DNA from: Lineus longissimus
Lineage: Eukaryota; Nemertea; Pilidiophora; Heteronemertea; Lineidae
Length of the DNA stretch: 64,000 bases
NCBI RefSeq assembly: GCF_910592395.1
Contig: NC_088308.1
Location: forward strand, 29,281,501 to 29,345,500
Direction of reading: 5' to 3'
In this document: positions 26,291-38,931 of the stretch, in pieces
How the letters are laid out: each line of letters opens with the position of its first letter
How positions within the stretch are numbered: the stretch's first letter is position 1
Position numbers and translations under genes: made by a program
Notes under the pieces: model-generated
Database searches by the model: none
What the model saw: the letters and a program-made list of their open reading frames with translations, nothing else
Told to the model about the DNA's origin: nothing

Positions 26291-27480
26291 CACGGTTGAT
26301 AGTTGGGCTAATCCTGATCCCAGCGCTCCTATCACGGTTGGTAGCTGGGCTTCTCCTAGCCCCAGTGGTCCTTTCATGAATGTAAGCTGGGCTATTCCTG
26401 GCTCCAGTGGTCCTATCATGGGTGGTAGCTGGGCTAATCCCGAACCTAGCGCTTCTATCATGGGTAGTAGCTGGGCTATTCCTGGCCCTAGCTGTCCTAT
26501 CATGATTGTAAGCTGGGCTATTCCTGGCTCCAGTGGACCTATCATGGGTGGTAGCTGGGCTATTCCTGGCCCCAGTGGTCCTATCATGGTTGTAAGCTGG
26601 GCTATTCCTGGCACCAGTGGTCCTATCATGGGTGGTAGCTGGGCTAATCCCGAACCTAGTGCTTCTATCATGGGTAGTAGCTGGGCTAATCCCGAACCTA
26701 GTGCTTCTATCATGGGTAGTAGCTGGTCTATTCCTGGCCCTAGCTGTCCTATCATGGTTGTAGGCTGGGCTATTCCTGGCCCTAGCTGTCCTATCATGGT
26801 TGTAGGCTGGGCTATTCCTGGCCCCAGTGGTCCTATCATGGGTGGTAACTGGGCTAATCCCGAACCTAGCGCTTCTATCATGGGTAGTAGCTGGGCTATT
26901 CCTGGCCCTAGCTGTCCTATCATGGTTGTAAGCTGGGCTATTCCTGGCCCCAGTGGTCCTATCATGGGTGGTAGCTGGGCTAATCCCGAACCTAGTGCTT
27001 CAATCATGGGTAGTAGCTGGGCTATTCCTGGCCCTAGCTGTCCTATCATGGTTGTAGGCTGGGCTATTCCTGGCCCCAGTGGTCCTATCATGGGTGGTAA
27101 CTGGGCTAATCCCGAACCTAGCGCTTCTATCATGGGTAGTAGCTGGGCTATTCCTGGCCCTAGCTGTCCTATCATGGTTGTAAGCTGGGCTATTCCTGGC
27201 CCCAGTGGTCCTATCATGGGTGGTAGCTGGGCTAATCCCGAACCTAGTGCTTCAATCATGGGTAGTAGCTGGGCTATTCCTGGCCCTAGCTGTCCTATCA
27301 TGGTTGTAAGCTGGGCTATTCCTGGCCCCAGTGGTCCTATCATGGGTGGTAACTGGGCTAATCCCGAACCTAGCGCTTCTATCATGGGTAGTAGCTGGGC
27401 TATTCCTGCCCTAGCTGTCCTATCATGGTTGTTAGCTGGGCTATTCCTGGCCTCAGCGCGGTCCTATTATGGGTTGTAGT
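26291..27480. repeat. 42-bp minisatellite, about 28 copies, with higher-order structure
   Basis: Consensus units contain gctgggct(a/g)(a/t)tcc and end tcctatcatg. Copies are 42 bp and fall into three subtypes that translate on the plus strand as GGSWANPEPSASIM, GSSWAIPGPSCPIM and VVSWAIPGPSGPIM. In the right half these follow one another in order, a 126-bp period. Variant marks (GGN versus GGS, and gcttcaatc at 26997 and 27249) repeat every 252 bp. The leftmost two units are diverged. Because 42 is divisible by three, long frames stay open on both strands: 26376-27479 plus (367 codons) and 26261-27385 minus (374 codons). One base is missing at about 27408 in the second-last unit, so the plus frame leaves the repeat reading there. 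No splice sites, start context or flanking coding sequence support translation. Confidence 0.95.
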
Positions 27481-29084
27481 TTTGCTGACAGAACAGGCAG
27501 CACCACAAGGGTCGCCAATTCGTGTCGCTTTCTCTGACCACCTCTGAAAATGTCTGAGAAACCAACCACTTGCCCTTGTTCGTGGCCTATAATATGGTTG
27601 TCAGCAGCATAATGTTTTATGTACAATTACTTTGTTTCTCATCCTGTACCGCCGGAGAAGCAATCTACTTGATAAAGCAACAGGTGTCTTGAGTAAGATG
27701 TAGTGCTGTTTCCTTGCCTGGCGGGAGCGACATTGGAAAGAGATATAAGAAACGGTTCTGAGGAAGCTACGTGTAGAGCTAATCTTCTCTATGACAACTA
27801 GAGAGATTGATCCAGTCTAGGCTTACCTGAATCACATATAGTATATGTACGGCGGTGTACTTGTGAATCACATCAACTCTGGGTGCAGTGGGTATAAGAA
27901 GTTGTAATACGATACTCGCCATGTATTCCCCTCTGACACCAGCCCAAGGTGAAAATGTCTTTCTTGGATGGAAGAAGACCTGTATTGAGTAGAAGCTTAG
28001 CTGCATGTTAGTAACCAAATGTTTTTCTCCTGTTGGATACATTCGCTATGGGAAAGTGTTTTGCAGGCGACATACGTCAGTAGCATGTCGTTGAAGATGG
28101 TGGTTTCAGAAGAATGAGACGCTCGGTGCTTACGTACAACTTATCATATACAGCACATCCTTCCCGAGGTAGGCTTTGTACAAAACGAATGAAAAGAAAC
28201 GTGTCAAACTACCGTCTACATGTCAATATTTTGTTAAAAGCAAACCAACATACGCAGCTGCCTTTAGTTTTATTCACCACGTAGAGCTGTCTTCTAATAA
28301 TGTCAGTGTCGAATGAATTATTACTCTATTGTCGATGTTAAAAATTTGGAAAACTTTTTACACTTTGAATGTTAAAAAATAATGACTGCCTGTAATCTGT
28401 GTCAGTCGTTTCAATCCTCGTTGCCGTTCATGAATGAAAAATAAAATTGTATTTGAAATGGTTTATCTAATCGATAATGGTAGTTCATTGTAATTTAATC
28501 CTATAATTGCCAAGCCTCCGATGTGTCTGCCCCGGGCGCTGAACAAACAGCTATGGCAAATCGGCCAAAACAATACAACTATTTAAATTTCAGGGGATTA
28601 AGTACCATTTTTAAATTGTGTGTTATCAGTTTATTTTTAAGTGGGGATTGGCCTTCTTAACTTTTAATGTATCATTAGCATTTTTTCTGTTCTTATTGAT
28701 AATGGAAAATGATTAACTATCCATCGCTCAGAGTTCACCGATCATTGAATATACACATCACACTTACCTTTAACACTGAACATGGCTGGGTCTGCATGTC
28801 AAAATGCTTAATGGAAAGTTATTTGGAAGGTTCTGAGTGCAAGAAAATCCACCAATAATTTATAGAAATATTCTACATTTACATCCCCATTTTAGATAAA
28901 ATGCCATGAAAGGAATCCGATTATTGGGAATATGAATCTAGGCATAGATTGCTGGTATGGATTAACGTATGCCTCATCTATTGATTCTCATCATACGGCT
29001 CGTAACCTTTATGCTTTAGAATCAGCTTCAAACTAGTGGAAATGTCATCGCCTCCACGTGATGAAACATATACCACCAAAACCG
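27481..29084. other. Non-coding between minisatellite and telomeric tract
   Basis: AT-rich, especially 28300-28700. No frame exceeds 90 codons and no motif was recognised. Confidence 0.6.
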
Positions 29085-29133
29085 CCTAACCCTAACCCTA
29101 ACCCTAACCCAACCCTAACCCCAACCCCAACCC
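29085..29133. repeat. Interstitial telomeric repeat, CCCTAA/TTAGGG type
   Basis: Four near-perfect CCTAAC units are followed by degenerate CCCAAC/CCCCAA variants, 49 bp in all. TTAGGG is the usual animal telomere repeat outside most insects and nematodes. This is a short internal copy, not a chromosome end, since ordinary sequence continues on both sides. Confidence 0.9.
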
Positions 29134-29140
29134 AAAAATG

Positions 29141-29340
29141 TTCAAAGTCAAAAAAGTTTTGGGACAGATGATATTGGTGATGTTGGTTCTTTTTTGAGCG
29201 AAAAAAAGTGAGAAAAAAAGTTTTGAACTTGGACATTTTTTCAGAGGTCAGTCAGTTGAAAATTTTGAAAATTTTTCAAAGTCAAAAACGTTTTGGGATT
29301 GATGATATCGGTGATATTGGTTCATTTTGAGCGAAAAGTT
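29141..29340. repeat. About 1.5 monomers of a ~134-bp dispersed repeat
   Basis: The block ttcaaagtcaaaaa-gttttggga-gatgatat-ggtgat-ttggttc-ttttgagcgaaaa occurs at 29141-29202 and again at 29275-29338, spaced by about 134 bp. Pieces of the same unit occur at 5640-5684, 11371-11450 and 16070-16131. The repeat is A-rich with no coding frame. It directly follows the telomeric tract. Confidence 0.8.
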
Positions 29341-32300
29341 TTAATATTCCCCGCTGCTGCTTCCATTGTTGCATCAGGATCTCGTGTGAGTTTCGTGTAG
29401 TTTCTAGTATCTACGAAAAATAAAAAGGCTATTCCGACATCACAAAAGTGATAATCCATTAGGAAGGTCTTCTAAGATCCTATATTGTTATTTCGTGCTC
29501 ATTTGGTCTCACCTCTTCAAGAACTGGAATACATGATGCAGTTCAGTGCAATGTGTATTGGCATTTTTCTGTTGTTAGCTTGATTCCCGGCGTAGACAAG
29601 TCATGAAGACTTGACGTGATTGTCTTGGCTAATGCAGCGACTTCATGTCGCGAGCGGCGGCTTGAAGCCGTGTCAAGCACCAAGCATAACAAAGATGCCA
29701 TTATACTCCTTCATACTGCGATTCTTTCCCTTATCTCACTAGCGGCCAAACTCTGACTCTTCTGTCTTCCTATGTGATAACCGGCTTGGAATAGCACCGC
29801 GCCATCACCTACCAAATATCCTAATTAGTGTATGCGATTGTCTCGCTACCTAAGCTAAGGAATGCCATGACTGCCTGTGGACCGCTTCTTAAACTGCAGG
29901 CTGACTAAACCACGAATGCTTTAGTTGAGCCTTTTCTGGATGGCGAGTTTCAATTTGTTAATAACTCTGTCCGAGTGATTGATGGCGTGGACGGTGATCA
30001 GCCTTGCCGCTCCGATGCAATACTGCTGCGGCACTTTCACAGTTTGTGCCATAAATGCCATTGAACGTCAGTCAGGCATCCCTTATTATGGAGGAATCAA
30101 TGTGGTAAATTCAAATTATAAAGCAACTCAAGGTGAAAATGGTATTGATGTGTTCATCCGAGTCGACATCGATGAAGATTTGATAGCGTAGCGCCGTATA
30201 TTGTATTGTCTTTGCCACGGAGAGAATTTGTAAGAACGTTCTGTGTTCTCTTAACTCCTAATGACCTGAGCTGCAGAATACGTAAACGTTTTGAAATATC
30301 ATCTGTAGGCCTAGCAAACAGCACATGGCGTGACCATCAGTACAATCAGCATCGTACTATCTCCTTCATGTCCGGCGGGTAAGAGCTATAGATGAGCTTC
30401 GTGACCTGTGAAATGACCCAGACCTTCACTGCTGTTGTAGATTGATTACAACTGAACCTTCGGAGCAAAACCAATCCCTTTCAGTAGCAAGGCAATGTGC
30501 TTCAACCTGCCCCATCCGACAGGCCCGACTCTCTCGCCGATGGTCGTCCATTGCGGCGGAAGGCGATGGCAGATGTCGTGACTTAATGCTCTTCGCCCGA
30601 GGCTTCTTTATTGTGTTGAATAATAGATGAAGTACTTGATGAATTAGCTTGAATCCACCAAACAAGACCTTCTATTCGACTGGCGAGAAAGAAGCGAGAT
30701 TAAAGTGATAACTTCGAGCAGCGGTTCGTTATCTATTTATGATAAGTGACTTTATGGCAGAGGTAAAAGATTGTTTTTCTTGCGGAGGTAGTTTAGGGTT
30801 GGGTTAGTCTTGTCGTTAAGGGAGATGGTAAAGTAGAAGGTCGTCAGACGTTTATGCGAAACCAAGGCAGAGTTGCCCAGCCGACCAAACGAGAGAGAGG
30901 TATTCGCAGCAAAGTCTGCAGTGAGTGGTGTCGTAGAAATAGCTTCAGCCAAGGTAGTTATTATAGATGACCTAACTTTAAGTGAAATACTATTCTCATT
31001 ATACGTTCATGTACATTACGCACGGTGTCTTGATCAAGCGTCAAGGCAGGACAGCTAGCCCCTGGTATTGAAGCCTCCCTCCATGCATTTACTTAGTAAT
31101 ATCATCCATAAAGGATAAGCTGCTTTGAAGTAGGATACGAGGCGTTGTAGCAGCATTCAGCATTAGCAGCGGGGGTCAGTTTACTTGGAGACGCTCCTTA
31201 CTAATTAGGGCCGGTAATAGCTGGGGGTAGAAAGTGAAGGAATGAGGGACATGATGATAGCATGATAAGGGAAGGGCTTGGAGGTGAACAACATTTGGGA
31301 GAGTCTTTGATATTCACTGCTTCAGTTCCCCTTCAGTTCCTTGCGCATCATATAGCATTACAGAATGATTTGCTGTCCAGTGTGTCCCACATGTAACACT
31401 GTCCGTTCATCAGACCTTGGTGTCGACGCGGGCTGCATTTAGCTCAGAAGTTAACAAGACTTCCAGCATTTGGCCCAAGTCACTTTTGCTCGATGGTAGG
31501 GCCCGCATTAGAGTTGGGTATACGTATAGGTCATCGATATCCTGCAAGCGTTTTCTCTTTTCCTTTAGTATATTTACGAAGGTGTCATATTGATTGCACA
31601 GAACATAATATTCTTCTGACATCCACTTCCTACCACCTTCCGCCTCTTAGACGATACCTTGACTATTACAGAGCATGATCAAAGGGTGTTGACTACATGC
31701 CTGTATTCATTTAACACAACCTTCTCTCGCATGTTGCTTTCACCTTAATCAGTGTAAATTGCAGGGTTCAAGTCGCTCTGTTCTCACAGAAGGATTAAGA
31801 GAGAAATGCAGCAATAGCATGAGGAAGTGCTTTTTAACTGCTTAATAACAATACAGTATGTGCCATTTCCGAACTGTTGTAGCACCGAGGAAAGGTCTGA
31901 GGTAAACAAGCATCGCCAAATGCCAGACGTACAACCCAGAGAGCGAGTGAACGTCTGATATTTGGTGAGATCGCCTCTTCGTTTAATGACACCATCGCAC
32001 CATAGCACATGGCGTCGTTTCTCCAGGCCATGCTGAATGAGACATCAACAAGATGTCATTGGCCGCAATCTTTCATATCTCTTGTTTTGAGCAACTATGT
32101 TCTCTTTCCCCCGAACACGTCTTTCATCATCATCGTGTGTACCCCTCTTGTTGCTTGAGGAAATCCACTCAGGATCAACTTACCAATATCCCTTAATCAC
32201 CTCAAATTGAAACAGTGTATTCTGATACTAAATCCAGCTTTGGAACAAGTTGCTGATTGCTGCTCCTGACTCATGGACTCATCGCAGTCGAATCTTGACA

Positions 32301-35300
32301 AATGATCTGTGAATGCCGCTTGTCTATCTATTCTACTGCTGACCGAAGCTACGTTATCGCCAATGGAAGGAAGCTTGACGACTTTCTATTACTCAATTAG
32401 TGACCGCTGTGACTTCTTATCTCGGCAGGGCCTCTTACCACTGCTTCCTTCATCCCTGAAGTGACAATTGCTCCCATACTTGGCGATTATCTTTTCGCTT
32501 GTTGCTGTTAACTCTTAAAGACTGTGTGTTGGAGTTAAGCTGTATTGTTGATCCATCTGTTGTTGATCTAAAACGCAGCCTCTTTATCTTTCCTATTCCT
32601 CACTGTGGTGAAACTAAACGGTAATCTACTTGTCTAAGCATTCATCTATTACCTTAGATCACCCAGCTTTTGGATGGATACCGGCATTTCTCTGTCATTT
32701 CTGGTTATCAGAAATAGATAAGAGACGTTTTCGTACATACTTTATACTGGAGAAATGATTCCAATATCTTTGAATTTGTGGCGTATGTGGTATATACCAC
32801 ACGTCTCATATCATGTTTTATAGCACTGTTTTGACATCTACTCTCATATTATCAGAAAAGAAGCTTGTTTATGCATAGCTCCGCTGACACATTGTGTGGG
32901 ATGTGTTTTTGCCTGTCAGCTCCCTTTGATGCATTGCAAGTTGACAATTAAAGACACGCATGATGACCGATAGCTGTGAAGGCCAGTGATGTGATGGGCA
33001 GAAGATCGATATTGACAAACCAATGTTACACAATCAGTCAGAATCTCACATCTCTCGTTTAGTCATCAGGCCAGCGGAAAAACAACAACAACGCCAAGTG
33101 TTCAACTGTGTAGTGTGATTCAAGCTCTGTACATCGTATAATCAGGGAAGCTTTCATGAGAATCAAGTCTCCAGTTACTTGTTTTACATGAAGTCATTTT
33201 CGTAACTTTGTCCAAGATTTTGCAGAACTGGATCAGTTTCTGTTCTGGCGTGAGTTGGATTGCCAGTCATCGGCGAGACCTTCAATTAAACCAATCGCAA
33301 GACATTCAATCAAAGCATCATCATTTCGCTTTTTGTTTTGTCCAGTAACCTGGTGAAGCATGTGGTAGGTGCCCTTGCGCAAGGAAAATATACCTTAAAT
33401 GCCTAAGTTCAGCATATCAAGAAAGAAAAGCGTTCATTGAAGAACATCTTCCAATGACCATCCTGTCGTCAATATCATGATATGTTTTAAGTCCTTCCTC
33501 CGATTGGCCGCTGGTGGCTACTCCCGTCTGCCGGACATGGCTTTCTCTCATTCCGTTCCATAATGACCATTTAAGACCACTAAATGCCACATGACTGCGA
33601 ATAGTCTTCTCTGGAAAAATACATTTGAAGACGCGTTTTCTCTAAATGATCTCGCTGTCAACTTATGACGAGCTGGTGGACAGGCTGACTGCTGGTCCCT
33701 CGCCGCTACTCATCTGGCGCCGCGAAAGCTCAAGTAATAATTGACTAATACCACGCTCAAGATCACCAATATCTGTTAGCCAATTTTTCGCGGCCTTCTT
33801 AAGGCGATCGGCGCAAATTGCCGCAGCGATCGTCTTGATAAAACAATACTAAGAAATTGATATTATTTGCCTGTTGCTTTTTTGCCACACTCTCTCGCGG
33901 ACGTGATAGTTTTATATATCAACTGTGGGGCAGGAAATAACTGGGCAGTAATGTCGATTTGCTCTGAAAGTATGAGTAACATCGATGTAGAGTGAGCAAA
34001 TAGTAGCAGCCTCCTTTAAAATTGGTGTAGTGACACTTCGGCACTCGTTATGCAAATCTGGGCTATCTAACAGTCAGTGGCTCTGATCTTTCCAGTACCG
34101 GTACCAGTTTCCACTCTGCATTAAACACAAGTAGAAGCGGCATACATCTTGATGATATGATAATACCACTGCCATGGTACTTACTATATATTTCTCTTCT
34201 TGCAATCATCCTTTCGAAATATGGGCTGCTTGTTTGTGAAAGAAGTCGGGAAGAAAACTGATTGCATTTGATTCGACACTAGTTTCACCAAGTTTCTTGT
34301 CATCCGAGATGAGCAGAGCTATTCGGGTTTAGACGTGTATCAAATTAACTGCTCCGATTCGAAATTAGATCAACCAGTTTCTTATACCCAATGAGATTTG
34401 ACGAAAGATGAGAGCGAAAGTCTTTATCTGGTACTGAGGACCATGACAAATAACAAGAAAATAATAATATACATGGGGAACCCATGTCGGCGACCACCCC
34501 GGTACCCAGACCACGACCACTTAATTGGACGTTCCAATGACCAAATTCACCCCTCTAACCCGACCAAAGGGCCTAATTGTCGAATTGCTGTCTTCGGGTC
34601 CCTCTCAAGCAACTGCTGGTTGGCCAGTAGCCGATCTCAAAATCTCAAAGCTACTCATTAGAAACATGATCTACTTTCCTGGAAAGGATACGACTGGTAT
34701 TGTCTTTCTATAGCAGAATTATCCAAAGCTTTGAACTTGCTAACACTTCTCGAAAATCATTGTCAGCTTTTACAATTCTAACGTCAAAATGGTTGAATGG
34801 GCGGAAAGGTGGTGAAGCTGCTTGCCTTTCTAAACCTTTTGTACGAATCCCAATAAGTGAACCTCTGATATTGCTAATAATGGCTGTGTGCATTTCAACG
34901 GATTCAGAGTACCAAAGGCCGAACAGTTGACGGTCTTCAGCATCAGTCATCACACCAATCCTAAAGTATTAATGTCCGACATCGGGTTAATTAAGAAAGT
35001 TATTATTGAATCATAATGCCTTTGTCTCTGCAACTTTCTAGTCCATTCTAATCAGGTTAGAATCTTCTGGCTCTGCGTGGATGTGCCACAGTTATACGTG
35101 TGCTATCCCTCCCCATATACGGCTAATTACAGTCTTAACACGGCATGGGCGGGGGCCTTTTTTATGCCGTACAGTAATCGGGGGCTGCACAGTCTGTCTC
35201 GACATGATAAATGTGATGTATCAGGTTTCACTGGTGACTTATCGTCCAATAATAGACTCGCTGGTTTCACGCAGCATCCGGGAGGATTAAGTCTACACTT

Positions 35301-35952
35301 GTCCGATGGTGTTGCTTTATTGTCTTGTTTCGTCCTTGGCATGGTTGGGTCGTGAAGGTGACATGAATGAACGGAATGATATTCAGTCTGGCTATGTTGA
35401 TAATGATGTCATTGTTGTCTCATTTGTCTTAACAGACGATTATACAAAGGATCTCATCCCGAACGTAAAACGCCCTAGCCAATTGAATGATTGGATTCGT
35501 TGCCTACCTGTTAGGTAGAGGAAGGAGATTTTGAATAAGCACAGCCAATTGAGATTCTTAGAGTATTGGCTAAGACCTGTCCATGAATTCATCTTCCTCG
35601 ATGGCATAACATCATATTCGCCGACTTGACTGGTTTCCATGCGTCGTGACTTAAGTTGGGACGTAAACAACATCACCAAAATAAAAAATGTAAGATAGAT
35701 GTTTACAGAAAAAATATTTAATTCCGTCTTAAACAAGAACAGTACCATGGTGTAGCAAATAAACCTTCCAAAGCTCGACTGATACGAAAACAAAATGTTT
35801 GATTTGCCCAAGAAATAAAATATTTACATATGAATTTACCTATCTGCTGGTTGTTCTTCATATCTGCATTGTACCAGGAAGGAGTAATGCTCCACAGACA
35901 AAATAACAATAAATCTATGAAGTGTAATAACTTGAGATTTGACTTCAAACAA

Positions 35953-35984
35953 TGTAAAAGGGTTTGGTTGTAAAAGGGTTTGGT
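35953..35984. repeat. Two perfect 16-bp tandem copies
   Basis: tgtaaaagggtttggt occurs twice head to tail. Confidence 0.95.
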
Positions 35985-38066
35985 CTATATCCTAGTTTTG
36001 CATTCAACTCGCGTGCTCGTCCAAGTCTCCTCTAAAGCCGGTGATAGGGCTTATGCACTGCTGCTGAGGACTCAATGGCGAAACTCTACATGCATAGCTC
36101 ATTCTTAGCACCATTAAAATAAGTAAGCAAGTCGGTTGCAGCATCAGCACACGCTTATTGGGAAATGAGAAGGGTAGCTATGTAGATATTTTGATATGAA
36201 TCTGGCTTGAGGAATAATACAAATACTAAGAAAATACGTTGTCCTTACCGTCAAAAGCTGTTTGTTGTAAACAATTTTTAAAATAATCTCATAAGTATTT
36301 TGCAGCTTAGCTATGGACAACTTCCAAATCTTAATCTCTCTACGAAGTAACGCGGAGAAAGTGACATTGGTAATGTCACCACTGTTTGGGGGTGCTTTGG
36401 CCCAAAATGCACGCCAGTTGATGTCAAGAAGGGCGTGAGCTCACTTCATCACCAGTGTTTCAGCTTAATCGCACGTTGTAGCTCAAATACATCATTCAGT
36501 GCTTTAATGATCTTCATCAAGTCACATCTTGCTAAACCCAGAAATCTGTCCAGTTTGTTAAGTCTAATCACACGTAAGCAGCTTCTACAAGTGTATCTGT
36601 TGAGAAACACTGATGAAGAGAGCAGTTTGATTATCCACCACGTACATCGCCATACAATGCGAGGTCTTATAACTGAGTCGGTTTGATTGGTTTCAAGACT
36701 GGCACATGTTTCCTTTATATTCCCAAAAGATCTTATTAAACTGGCACACCGGTTCCAAGCTTGATTAAGAATATTGGGAGTTACTTCACAGCGTTGGCTC
36801 ACTTTGGGGAATCGACGCTGGTGCAGACTCATAACGATACAACATGTGTGCACATTGTTGGCTGGTTTGCAGTTTCCTGCTGGGTGGTGTCTTGGCCTAA
36901 ACTTACATGACTGAATGAAATGATCTGCTGAAAAACAGGGATATAAGGCCGTGTCGCCATCCACGTGAGCATATGACCTTTCTCTTGCCTTTTCCTAAGA
37001 GTTGACAATATGGTGAATTTAATACTCCTTAGACGGTATATTGTGTTAATTAGCATGGATTTCTAATTAAGGCCATGAGATCCTGCTGGTTCTCGCACAA
37101 TGCTACTGCAGATCAAAGAAGGCTGACTCACCACCTCCGCTTTGTATTTATTTCATAGTTACTCTACAAAGGCGACGAACTGTTAGCTAAAGGAGGAGCA
37201 ACTTTAGCATTACCAAAAGATTTGGGTCAATCACTTCAGATATCAGCATGCAAGGTTAGTTCTACTTGGTTAGCTGTTTATGATGTGTTTATATGCGGCT
37301 TTGTTTGGGGAACATGGAAGAGGTTCGAATCGGTTGTTGTTATCTCAAATGGACTTTAACTGAACGATACATTTATACGGCACGCATGTTATTTTGGTAC
37401 GGGGAGGGGGATGGTAGACTGGCGGCATGTTGGCTAGTTTGTAACAATGACCATAAGGGCGTTTCACTCACACTGCACGAGTTGACAATTTGGGATGAAA
37501 TAGTTTGCAAAGATAGGCAGAGACATACCTGAAAATTGTGAACTTATGTTAAAAGATTTCGTAACAGAGAAAAAACCTGGTACAACACAAGTATGAAATG
37601 TATAAAGTTACATGAAGCCTGATTGCATGAGTTGATCGAATTAACCAAATTCTCCCGGACGATGTCATATATCTGACTTAGTATTAATAGTAATGATGTT
37701 TATCAAACTGGTTGGTCAGTTCATGGATACCTCCATGGTCAGTTGAACAACAAGCTTGGTCAGCTGGCGAACAAAATGCCATTGCCTTGCGTTCGCTACT
37801 TACTCAAACGATGCAGTCTCTGGGGAACACTTATTGGTCCACCAACTTACCTTTCCACAGAAAGGCTTTGACATTGCTGTTCGTCGGGAGGTTGGCCATG
37901 GTTATTATGGCTGTTGCAACAAGTAGGAATGATGAAGGCCCAACAACCTCTGAATCCCAAGGTTTGATTGTCATAACAAAACATATTAAAGTGAATAGGT
38001 GGTACAAAATGGGACCACAGGTTGCCGTTTTCGTCACCTTTTCCTTTTCTGTTTTAAATACATCGA

Positions 38067-38196
38067 TGTACGGCCACAGTGCATTGTAAATTACTGTACA
38101 GTCACCGTGCATTACATACAGGTTCTTCAATACGCTCGTAGTACGGGTACGGTGCACGTCATTACAATAATGTACGGTCACAGTGCATTGTAAGAT
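38067..38196. repeat. Cluster of diverged ~27-bp repeats (TGTACGGYCACAGTGCATT)
   Basis: Copies begin at 38067, 38095 and 38171, and a weaker one at about 38147. Each carries a CAC-GTGC core that is itself partly palindromic. The spacing is 28, about 52 and about 24 bp, so this is a loose cluster and not a clean array. Confidence 0.7.
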
Positions 38197-38834
38197 AACC
38201 ACGGCACTGTAACAACAATCTGGTGCAGTTTCTAAACGTATATATATTTTACGTGTTTTTTTTGTGATCATTAATCTAGGAACCGCTAACTCAACATTTT
38301 GGATACCTCGGGAAATATATCTTTATGATCTGAAGAACAAAACAGTTATTTAAAAACCCGTCTCTGGTGCTCTTTGACTGAGGCCACCTTTTGACAAGAC
38401 TGACTCATCACTAAGAAAGTGTAAGTGAATACATATTCCCTTGGAAGATTTGTAACAACGTATATTCACAGTGATACTGTCATCGGAAAATTATCATTCA
38501 ATATAACCTGTTCTATCTTGCATGATATGACAAATCTTCCAATCCCAACTTGAACCTCTGTCGGTATGGGAATTACTCCGCCATTAAAATGGTAAAGATA
38601 ACTGACCAAACATCAACCCCACCATCTTACATTGATTATGTACATCTTATCTTATGTACAGGTTTACATAAAGCACCACTTCGACCAGGATTCACCCAAC
38701 CGACATTAAGGAGAGCACGGAAAGTCCCGAGTAAACCCGACTGAAATATCGGGAGAATTCGATGGCTGTGACGAAGATTATCATTTAGCCCCGTTTAACT
38801 AATTGATTTCCTCCCCAACCAAATACTTTTGTAA

Positions 38835-38931
38835 GTAAATGGCTTCAAAATGCCATGATATTCATCCTACTGCTATGCCATCCATCCTACTGCTGTCTGT
38901 AAATGGCTTCAGAAGGCAATGATATCCACTC
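38835..38931. repeat. Local direct repeats (64-bp and 20-bp spacing)
   Basis: gtaaatggcttca-aa-gc-atgatat-ca occurs at 38835 and 38899. Between them catcctactgct occurs at 38863 and 38883. Confidence 0.8.

Noticed and set aside
26376-27479. Minisatellite frame as a real repetitive protein gene
   Set aside because: Both strands are equally open, the frame breaks by a one-base loss at its right end, and no start or splice context exists. The 3-divisible period explains the openness.
36449-36964. 171-codon minus-strand frame
   Set aside because: Long but rich in Cys, Trp and His, with no motif or splice context. A frame this long is expected occasionally by chance over 64 kb in six frames.
37831-38271. 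146-codon minus frame
   Set aside because: It runs through the 38067 repeat cluster and has no recognisable domain. Probably chance.
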